DNA of 64,000 bases, taken from NCBI RefSeq assembly GCF_030405905.1, contig NZ_JASATW010000011.1, forward strand, positions 168,536 through 232,535, written 5' to 3'. This document shows, one piece after another, positions 58,096 through 64,000 of this stretch. A program made the translations under genes and the position numbers. This DNA comes from Sphaerothrix gracilis. Lineage in GTDB: Bacteria > Cyanobacteriota > Cyanobacteriia > Phormidesmidales > Phormidesmidaceae. How positions within the stretch are numbered: position 1 is the first letter of the stretch; each line of letters starts with the position of its first letter. The notes below the pieces were generated by a model. That model worked only from the letters and a program-made list of their open reading frames with translations, had not been told where the DNA came from and searched no databases.

Positions 58096-60492
58096 GTGAC
58101 TTCAACCGCTAGCCGTCCGGCTGACCCGAACAAAGCGATCGCGCCTGCCTCTGCTACTGAAACCATCGTGCTCGATGTCAGCGGCATGAAATGTGCTGGC
58201 TGCGTGCGCGTGGTAGAACAAAAGCTGCTGCAGTGTGAAGGCGTGATCTCAGCCACCGTAAACTTAGTCACTGAGGTGGCCGCTGTTGACTACCAGGCCG
58301 GGCAAGCCGATCCGCAGACGATAGCCCAGCAGATTACCGAGGCCGGATTTCCTAGCCAGCCGCGCGGTGACGACAGCGCCATTGCCGAATCCGACCGGGC
58401 TCAAGCATGGGCCGCCCGCAAGCAGCAGGAAAATCGGCAGCAGCTTCAGCAGCTCGCGATCGCCGGTGTTCTGCTCGCCCTGTCCACGCTGGGGCATCTG
58501 AGACACTTTGATGTCGTGATTCCGGTGCTGAGCCATATCTGGTTTCACGCCGGGTTGGCGACGCTGGCCCTAGCTCTACCGGGGCGATCGCTGCTGGTTG
58601 ACGGCTGGCAAGGACTGCGCCACGGCGCTCCTAACATGAATACCCTAGTGGGGCTAGGAACAGTGAGCGCCTATGTCACTAGCCTGGTTGCTCTCCTGTG
58701 GCCGCAGCTGGGCTGGGAGTGCTTCTTTGACGAGCCGGTCATGCTGCTGAGCTTCATTCTGCTGGGGCGAACCCTAGAGCAAAGAGCGCGTTATCGGGCC
58801 GCTGATTCGCTGCAGTCATTGATTGCCCTTCAGCCTCAGGTTGCCCGCTTGGTGCCCAATCCAGAGGCGGCTGTAGCCGAGCAGCGAGGTGTAGAAATTC
58901 CGGCGGGACAGGTGCAGGCTGGGGACTGGCTGCAGGTGTTGCCGGGTGAAAAAATTCCGGTAGACGGCATCTTGGAAACGGGACAAACCACCATAGATGA
59001 GTCAATGCTGACTGGCGAATCGCTGCCAGTGCTCAAGCAGCCGGGCGACAAAGCGATCGCGGGTACCCTCAACCAGACCGGGGCCATCGTCCTGCAGGTG
59101 AGCGAAACCGGGCAAAACACGGTGCTAGCCCGCATGATTGACCTGGTGGAAACGGCCCAGACCCGCAAAGCGCCGATTCAAGGGCTGGCTGATGTCATTT
59201 CTGGCTACTTTACCTACGGCGTCCTGACCCTCGCAACGCTGACCTTTCTGTTCTGGTACTTCATTGGGCTACCGCTCTGGCCGGAGGTGATGCCTGCCGT
59301 GCTGGGCCAAGCCCATATGGGTCATGCCGCAATGGGTGAGCCTTCAGCGCTGCTGATTAGCCTCAAGCTGGCGATCGCGGTGCTAGTCGTTGCCTGTCCC
59401 TGTGCTCTGGGCCTCGCGACGCCGACGGCTATTCTGGTAGGCTCCGGCATTGGGGCTGAGTGTGGCTTGCTGATTCGCGGCGGCGATGTTTTAGAAAGGG
59501 TGCATCGCTTAGATACGCTGGTGTTTGATAAAACCGGAACGCTCACCCAGGGGCAGCCTGACATTACTGACTGCTTGCCATTGCAGCCTAATTTAGATCC
59601 TGATGTACTGCTGCAGCTAGCCGCCGCCGTCGAGCAGGGAACGCGGCATCCGCTGGCGATCGCAATTGAACGACAGGCCCAGAAACTAGCGTTAGAGAGT
59701 TTAGCCGCCGAGGATTTTCAGACGGCAGCTGGGGCTGGCATTGCGGCCACTGTCACCTGGCAGGGTAAGGCCCAAACCGTTTTAGTCGGCAATGCTGCTT
59801 GGCTAGAGCAGCACAGTATTGCGGTAGAGGCGGCCCGCGATCGCGCCGCTGCGCTGTTGCAGCAGGGCAAAACGGTGGTCTATGTGGCCGTGGCGGGGCA
59901 GCTTGCCGGATTGCTGGCCGCTGCCGATCAGCTCCGCCCGGAAGCCGCCACAACCCTAGCCGAGCTACAGCAGCTCGGCCTAAAAATTCAAATTCTCACT
60001 GGCGATCAGCCAGCGGCGGCTGAGGCGATCGCCCAGACTTTAAACATTAGCGCCGACTGCGTGTTAGCCGAGATGACCCCAGCAGGCAAAGTAGAGGCGA
60101 TCGCCAATCTGCAAGATCAAGGACGCACCATTGCCATTGTCGGCGATGGCATCAACGACGCCCCCGCTCTGGCGCGAGCTGATGTCGGCATTGCCCTCAC
60201 CTCTGGCACCGACGCCGCGATGGAGGCGGCTGATATTGTCCTCATGCGCGATCGCCTCAGCGATGTTTTAGAAGCGATTCGCCTCAGCCGCGCTACCTTT
60301 AACAAAATTCGTCAGAACCTGGGCTGGGCCTTCACCTACAATCTGGTAGGGATTCCCCTGGCCGCTGGCATTCTGTTGCCCGCCTACGGGGTTAGCCTCA
60401 GCCCAGCCGTGGCAGGCGGACTGATGGCCTTTAGCTCCGTCAGCGTTGTGCTCAATTCGCTGCTGCTGCGCTGGCAGTTTCAGCCGGACTAA
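58096..60492 (+). CDS. Copper-type heavy-metal P1B ATPase
   Basis: 798 residues from GTG 58096. N-terminal HMA domain with GMKCAGC metal site, eight membrane helices, CPCALGLATP transport motif (Cys-Pro-Cys), phosphorylation site DKTGTLT, HPLAIAI nucleotide motif and GDGINDAPAL hinge. CPC with HMA marks Cu(I) transport, as in cyanobacterial CtaA (import for plastocyanin) and PacS (thylakoid); which of the two is undecided. Convergent with phoH, overlapping by four bases. Confidence 0.95.
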   Translation: MTSTASRPADPNKAIAPASATETIVLDVSGMKCAGCVRVVEQKLLQCEGVISATVNLVTEVAAVDYQAGQADPQTIAQQITEAGFPSQPRGDDSAIAESDRAQAWAARKQQENRQQLQQLAIAGVLLALSTLGHLRHFDVVIPVLSHIWFHAGLATLALALPGRSLLVDGWQGLRHGAPNMNTLVGLGTVSAYVTSLVALLWPQLGWECFFDEPVMLLSFILLGRTLEQRARYRAADSLQSLIALQPQVARLVPNPEAAVAEQRGVEIPAGQVQAGDWLQVLPGEKIPVDGILETGQTTIDESMLTGESLPVLKQPGDKAIAGTLNQTGAIVLQVSETGQNTVLARMIDLVETAQTRKAPIQGLADVISGYFTYGVLTLATLTFLFWYFIGLPLWPEVMPAVLGQAHMGHAAMGEPSALLISLKLAIAVLVVACPCALGLATPTAILVGSGIGAECGLLIRGGDVLERVHRLDTLVFDKTGTLTQGQPDITDCLPLQPNLDPDVLLQLAAAVEQGTRHPLAIAIERQAQKLALESLAAEDFQTAAGAGIAATVTWQGKAQTVLVGNAAWLEQHSIAVEAARDRAAALLQQGKTVVYVAVAGQLAGLLAAADQLRPEAATTLAELQQLGLKIQILTGDQPAAAEAIAQTLNISADCVLAEMTPAGKVEAIANLQDQGRTIAIVGDGINDAPALARADVGIALTSGTDAAMEAADIVLMRDRLSDVLEAIRLSRATFNKIRQNLGWAFTYNLVGIPLAAGILLPAYGVSLSPAVAGGLMAFSSVSVVLNSLLLRWQFQPD

Positions 60493-61814
60493 AGCAAAAT
60501 TGAGGCCCGATCGGCCAAGGGCGATCGCTCGCCCCGCTGCAGCAGAATGTGTCCGGCTAGCGGCTCGGACTTGAAGCGCTCAACCACGTAGCTGAGACCG
60601 TTACTCGCCGCATCCACGTAGGGATTGTCAATCTGATTGACATCGCCTGTCAGCACAATCTTGGTGCCTTCCCCGGCCCGTGTCAGAATTGTCTTAACTT
60701 CGTGAGGGGTTAGATTCTGGGCCTCGTCTACGATAAAAAACTGCTGGGGCAAAGTGCGCCCACGAATGTAGGTCAGCGGTTCAATCTGCAGCAGCCCCCG
60801 CTCAATCAGTTCTTCGTGTCCCCGCCGCCAGTAGCTGGGGCGATCGCTCGTTACTTGCGTACCAAAAATCAGGTCAAAATTGTCGTAGAGGGGCTGCATC
60901 CAGGGCGTCAGCTTTTCTCCCACGTCGCCAGGCAAATAGCCGAGATCCTTGCCCATCGGCACAATCGGTCGGGCAATCAGCAGACGGCTGTACAAACCGT
61001 CATCGGCTACCTTTTGCAGCCCAGCGGCGATCGCCAGCAGGGTTTTGCCCGTCCCGGCTTTGCCCACCAGCGTCACTAACGGTACGTTGTCATTCAGCAA
61101 TAGATTGAGGGCAAACTGCTGTTCGCGGTTGCGGGGCTGAATCCGCGACACGCCGACTTTGGGCAGTTTAGCTAGCGGAATCACCTTATGGCTGGTAGGC
61201 TCCACCGTTGCCAGGGCTGTATGAGACGGATCTGCTCTGTCAGTCAGCACTACCGCCTGATTGGGGGCCACCGGCTGCGCTAGCTCCGTAACGCCAATTT
61301 GCTGCAGTTCATCAATTGCCGCCGCCTCTACTGTTGCCTCGACAATGCCCGTGTAAAAGTCAGAAACGTCAATTTTGTCAGTCGTATAGTCTTCTGCAAT
61401 CAGCCCCAAGGTGTCGGCCTTAATGCGCAGATTAGTGTCTTTGCTCACGAGCACCACCGGGCAGTCACAGTGATGCTTCAGCTCTAGGGCTACGGCTAAA
61501 ATGGCGTTATCGTCGCTATCGCCTTCCAGTTCCGGCGGCAGCTTCAGCAGCGTTTCCCGGTGACACAGCGCCACCCGCAGCGTTCCGCCCGAATCTAGGG
61601 AAATGCCCTGAGTCAAGCTGCCTCGCCTTCTCAGATCGTCTAGCATCCGCGAAGCTTGGCGGGCATTGCGCCCGGTTTCTTCCATTCGCTTTTTAAAGCG
61701 ATCGAGTTCTTCAATAATAGTGATGGGCAGCACCACGTCATTGTCCTGAAATCCCAACATTGCATCTGGCTCATGCAAAAGAACATTGGTGTCCAGAACG
61801 AAGGTTTTTTTCAT
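60489..61814 (-). CDS. PhoH-like PIN-ATPase
   Basis: 441 residues. N-terminal PIN RNase domain (FVLDTNVLLHEPDAM, then conserved acidic residues) and C-terminal PhoH ATPase (GKAGTGKTLLAIAAGL, DEAQNLTP, LTGDVNQID). Likely an RNA helicase/nuclease as in other PhoH2 proteins. The frame runs 43 codons further upstream through a repetitive polypurine stretch; ATG 61814 is chosen because the PIN domain begins there. Confidence 0.93.
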   Translation of the reverse strand: MKKTFVLDTNVLLHEPDAMLGFQDNDVVLPITIIEELDRFKKRMEETGRNARQASRMLDDLRRRGSLTQGISLDSGGTLRVALCHRETLLKLPPELEGDSDDNAILAVALELKHHCDCPVVLVSKDTNLRIKADTLGLIAEDYTTDKIDVSDFYTGIVEATVEAAAIDELQQIGVTELAQPVAPNQAVVLTDRADPSHTALATVEPTSHKVIPLAKLPKVGVSRIQPRNREQQFALNLLLNDNVPLVTLVGKAGTGKTLLAIAAGLQKVADDGLYSRLLIARPIVPMGKDLGYLPGDVGEKLTPWMQPLYDNFDLIFGTQVTSDRPSYWRRGHEELIERGLLQIEPLTYIRGRTLPQQFFIVDEAQNLTPHEVKTILTRAGEGTKIVLTGDVNQIDNPYVDAASNGLSYVVERFKSEPLAGHILLQRGERSPLADRASILL

Positions 61815-61881
61815 GCTGACAGCAGACGGGGCGAACGATGAGTAAATTTGTATCCTACAACAGGGAGCGGGCTGGAGGATA

Positions 61882-61917
61882 GGGGAGATGAGGGAGATGG
61901 GGGAGATGAGGGAGATA
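61882..61917. repeat. Four 9-bp polypurine tandem repeats upstream of phoH
   Basis: GGGGAGATG and AGGGAGATG alternate four times, last unit ending ATA, continuing into GGGGAGGAG. Three or more G runs could form a G-quadruplex on this strand. It lies in the phoH leader about 70 bases before its ATG. Confidence 0.85.
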
Positions 61918-62216
61918 GGGGAGGAGACAGCAAGCGCTTCCAAAATGACGGCTGTTCTCGCTCAAGTCGCTCAGTACCGTTTGAGACTGTACGAAAGACT
62001 TAATTTTTACCCGTCAGCTTTGCGTATTTGAGGCAATGATACGCGCTTGCATAGTCTACTATGCGCTTGTTGGCGAATTTACGATCGGACACGAAGCGAC
62101 CAAGCTGAGCGATTATCTGAAATAAGATTGCAACATGCAATTCTTATAAAACCAACCTGAGTCCTATTCGTCCCACAGACCACATTCAAGCTACAGCCAA
62201 CACGACTAAACAGCCA

Positions 62217-62301
62217 GCTAACGGTGAAGTTGTGCGGCGGCAGACGACCTCGAACACCCACCGATAACCTCTATACCGTCCGCACCAATGAGGTGTTAGG
62301 C
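62217..62301 (-). other. Integron attC-like recombination site
   Basis: Read on the minus strand it starts GCCTAAC (fits R'' consensus RYYYAAC) and ends GTTAGC (R' consensus GTTRRRY with one mismatch). Inside, GTGCGG-A-CGG pairs with CCG-CCGCAC, leaving one unpaired A, like the extrahelical base that fixes strand choice by the integrase. Size 85 bp is normal. It lies directly after the 3' end of vapC, the expected place in a gene cassette. No integrase is in the window. Confidence 0.55.
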
Positions 62302-62305
62302 GGCT

Positions 62306-62686
62306 TTAGCGACTGTAGGGTTGATCCAGGCTCAAGCCTGAGATGACTTGGTAGTGCTTTACGTTGAAAGTACAGAGGGTTGCGCTACGCCCAACAGCAC
62401 AGGCCGCAATCAAGGCATCAATCAAACCAACCTTATGAGACAGATGATAAGCGGTGAAATCAGACAAAGCCCGAGCACAGTCAGTTTCGGTCGGCCAAAT
62501 GATGGTCAAAGGCGCTACAAGCTGTAAGACTTTCCGCACCTGCTGTTTGTTCTGAGCGTCCTGAATTAATTCCATCACCACAAAGCCTGGGATGCTCGGC
62601 AGCGCTGGGACAGAGGCAAACCAAGCCAGTGCTGGCGCATACCCCCGCTGAATGTCGATTATGACATCGGTATCAACCAGGTACAT
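62306..62686 (-). CDS. vapC: VapC-type PIN-domain toxin
   Basis: 126 residues. PIN RNase fold: MYLVDTDVIIDIQRG (first Asp), VVMELI (Glu), and GLIDALIAACAV (Asp). Likely cuts RNA unless bound by the neighbouring antitoxin. The gene begins seven bases after the antitoxin stop. The attC-like site follows its 3' end by four bases. Confidence 0.9.
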   Translation of the reverse strand: MYLVDTDVIIDIQRGYAPALAWFASVPALPSIPGFVVMELIQDAQNKQQVRKVLQLVAPLTIIWPTETDCARALSDFTAYHLSHKVGLIDALIAACAVGRSATLCTFNVKHYQVISGLSLDQPYSR

Positions 62687-62693
62687 TCGCTAC

Positions 62694-62954
62694 CTAAGCC
62701 CGCTCACGATGTTCAGTTTGGTCACGCAACCGGCGGGCGTACTCCTGGCTGTCAGTAATATCAGGCCGAGAGTTGATAACCCCGACGCTTTCCCAGTAGG
62801 CAACTAGCTCCACGCCTGTTTTGGGAGGATTTTGCAGAAAAGGGCGAAAGGAGAGAACGCGAAGAATATACTCTGCTAGAGGCAATTTAAGTTGAGAAGC
62901 CTCAGCAGAAAGCTCATTCTCTAGCTCTACTGGTAAATCCAAGGAGATAGTCAT
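62694..62954 (-). CDS. vapB: VapB-type antitoxin
   Basis: 86 residues: a ribbon-helix-helix-like N-terminus (ISLDLPVELENELSAEAS) and a charged, probably toxin-binding C-terminus (SQEYARRLRDQTEHRERA). Forms a two-gene toxin-antitoxin operon with vapC. Confidence 0.82.
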   Translation of the reverse strand: MTISLDLPVELENELSAEASQLKLPLAEYILRVLSFRPFLQNPPKTGVELVAYWESVGVINSRPDITDSQEYARRLRDQTEHRERA

Positions 62955-62981
62955 AACACTCAGCTCTCCTATATCTTGCGT

Positions 62982-63288
62982 TTAGTAGACAACGCCGTGA
63001 TTATTCTCGGCACAACTTTGGCAGATACCATCATTATGCATCCAACCACGGGGTTTCCGCTTCCCACATTCCTGGCAAACTTTAAAGTACTGCTCATTAT
63101 CTAAAATCTCCTGAATTTTGGAATCCAATTCCTGAGATGAGAAGGTTTGCGGGAGTACAGAGGCTACTGTCCAACTAGATACGGGTTCATGAGGATGTGG
63201 CCAGGATATACCGCGAACAAGGAGCTGAATTCCATCATTGCCTTTTTTGACTTGCTATGAATTCAGAAATAATTTCTTTATCGTTCAT
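62982..63288 (-). pseudogene. Small zinc-finger protein gene with a frameshift
   Basis: ATG at 63288-63286 starts MNDKEIISEFIASQK, then stops at TGA unless one base is skipped at the A6 run (63243-63248). In the shifted frame it continues GNDGIQLLVRGISWPHPHEP and ends CQECGKRKPRGWMHNDGICQ then SC-AENNHGVVY, a CxxC...CxxC zinc ribbon, stop at 62982. About 100 residues. Either a true frameshift or a homopolymer sequencing error. Function unknown. Confidence 0.65.
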
Positions 63289-63326
63289 GATTTAGAATGC
63301 AATTATTAATACTTAGGCTAAACTCA

Positions 63327-63839
63327 TCAGATACTTTTAGGTAACACCTTTGAGATCTCAGAACTCCAGTATGCCAATTTATTTTCGTGGGTAGGAGATT
63401 GATTCATCAACTTTTTCCAAGTTCCATTGGCAGCGCCACTAGGGTGAGGAAAAATCAAGTGCTGAATGTTGAGATCTAATTCCTTAACGCTATTCGCTGA
63501 CTCCTTTCCCCACGTTACTAGAGCAACGGGATTCATAGCCAGAATCTCTACTTTCAAGGTACTTATAAACTTTTCTTGATCTACTCTCGGCAGTTTTACA
63601 CCGTGGTAAGGGCGATTCGGATCACAAACCCAGACTTTATAAACATCTGTCAAATATACTCTGTAGCATAAGGTCAACAGGGCAACGATCATCTCAAAGT
63701 AAAGCTTTGTACGCCCAAGAATTTCACGAGAACCCTTGTGATGTAAACCATAAGGAGTGCCAAGGCTTATCTGTTCAGAATCTTGATCACTCTTGGAATC
63801 TTGGCCAAGGATAACAACCTGCATTCCGCAGGTTGACAA
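63327..63839 (-). CDS. Uracil-DNA-glycosylase-fold protein, N-terminus uncertain
   Basis: About 170 residues. QVVILGQDSKSD corresponds to UDG motif A (GQDPY in classic enzymes, with Ser-Lys here), NPVALVTWGKES to the central strand and LIFPHPSG to the His-containing motif 2. Classic family proteins are longer at the N-terminus; the frame stays open upstream past 63839 (TTG start) to about 63930, into the transposase region, so the gene may be truncated by the insertion element. Substrate unknown. Confidence 0.6.
   Translation of the reverse strand: MSTCGMQVVILGQDSKSDQDSEQISLGTPYGLHHKGSREILGRTKLYFEMIVALLTLCYRVYLTDVYKVWVCDPNRPYHGVKLPRVDQEKFISTLKVEILAMNPVALVTWGKESANSVKELDLNIQHLIFPHPSGAANGTWKKLMNQSPTHENKLAYWSSEISKVLPKSI
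63816..63834. repeat. Perfect 7-bp inverted repeat near the insertion boundary
   Basis: AACCTGC-ATTCC-GCAGGTT. It lies between the UDG-like frame and the transposase start and might be part of the element's end or a small hairpin; too short to decide. Confidence 0.6.
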
Positions 63840-63891
63840 TGAATAAGAAAGGTGGTGTGCCGTAGAGTAGAAGCAGCCCTCAAGAGAATGG

Positions 63892-64000
63892 ATGCATCGG
63901 TTGAAGATAGAGAATCTGGATCACCTAGGCTTGGTTGCTGGGATGGTGGACGAGTTGGGACTGGTGGAACTGACCAACGCACAATTAGGCCAGCATAAGC
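63892..64000 (+). mobile_element. Start of an IS1634-family transposase (cut by window edge)
   Basis: ATG 63892 opens a frame that runs off the window: MHRLKIENLDHLGLVAGMVD then ELGLVELTNAQLGQH. LDHLGLVAGMVDELG is the typical N-terminus of DUF4277/IS1634-type transposases. The left end of the element is therefore near 63850, but no terminal repeat was identified. Confidence 0.8.

Noticed and set aside
61944..62216. CRISPR-like or additional attC-like structures before the attC-like site
   Set aside because: No repeated units and no further RYYYAAC/GTTRRRY pairs with suitable arms were found. No CRISPR array was seen anywhere in the window.

Overview
The window is chromosomal DNA from a cyanobacterium. 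The evidence is a 16S-tRNA-Ile-tRNA-Ala-23S-5S operon with a cyanobacterial spacer, very frequent GCGATCGC (HIP1) octamers, and lineage-typical genes: a photosystem II S4-domain protein, urtABCDE, cyanoexosortase A, an HpsJ-like protein, a UPF0182 membrane protein, a DUF1825 protein and Uma2 proteins. The exosortase/HpsJ pair hints at a filamentous, polysaccharide-secreting lineage, but species cannot be named from this window. Two runs of ten N show that this is a draft scaffold.

Layout. 1-4.7 kb: rRNA operon (16S cut by the window edge) with a strong terminator. 4.9-12.3 kb: a GH13 enzyme, then leftward genes: a compact three-gene set (membrane desaturase/hydroxylase, MetX-like alpha/beta hydrolase, type III glutamine-synthetase-like ligase), DUF3616 and S4 proteins. 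12.4-24 kb: a nitrogen block with a PAS-LuxR regulator, ureEFG and the urea ABC transporter urtABCD...urtE, with a probable NtcA promoter before urtA and an attenuator-like hairpin after it. A leftward, membrane-anchored PD-(D/E)XK nuclease-like gene separates urtD from urtE, and the assembly is corrupted there. 24-31 kb: RadD-like helicase, Uma2, glgB, a divergent HxlR/NmrA pair, GNAT. 31-34 kb: an ATPase/TOPRIM-like gene pair resembling split OLD-type nucleases, and a predicted structured RNA. 34-45 kb: sugar acetyltransferase, Tex, Hsp20, HAD phosphatase, OsmC, UPF0182, a decayed gene and endonuclease V. 45-46 kb: a small AT-rich patch with an S24 peptidase carrying an RHH-like N-terminus. 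46-62 kb: Uma2, cyanoexosortase A/HpsJ, GH104-like muramidase, HhH, TM2 and J-domain proteins, PBP1A, tyrS-pyrF, copper ATPase and PhoH. 62-64 kb: accessory DNA with an integron attC-like site beside vapBC, a frameshifted zinc-finger gene, a UDG-like gene and the start of an IS1634-type transposase.

How it works together. Urea imported by UrtABCDE would be hydrolysed by urease matured by UreEFG; the urease structural genes are not in the window. NtcA control of urtA would link this to nitrogen status. The ligase/hydrolase/oxygenase operon may act on an amine through gamma-glutamylation.

The most striking observation is at 20.2-21.4 kb. Bases 20631-21036 are the literal reversal, without complementation, of 20160-20565, next to a 376-bp duplicate and an N gap. 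No known biological process makes this; it is a gap-filling artefact that splits one gene, whose real product can be reconstructed (about 591 residues).
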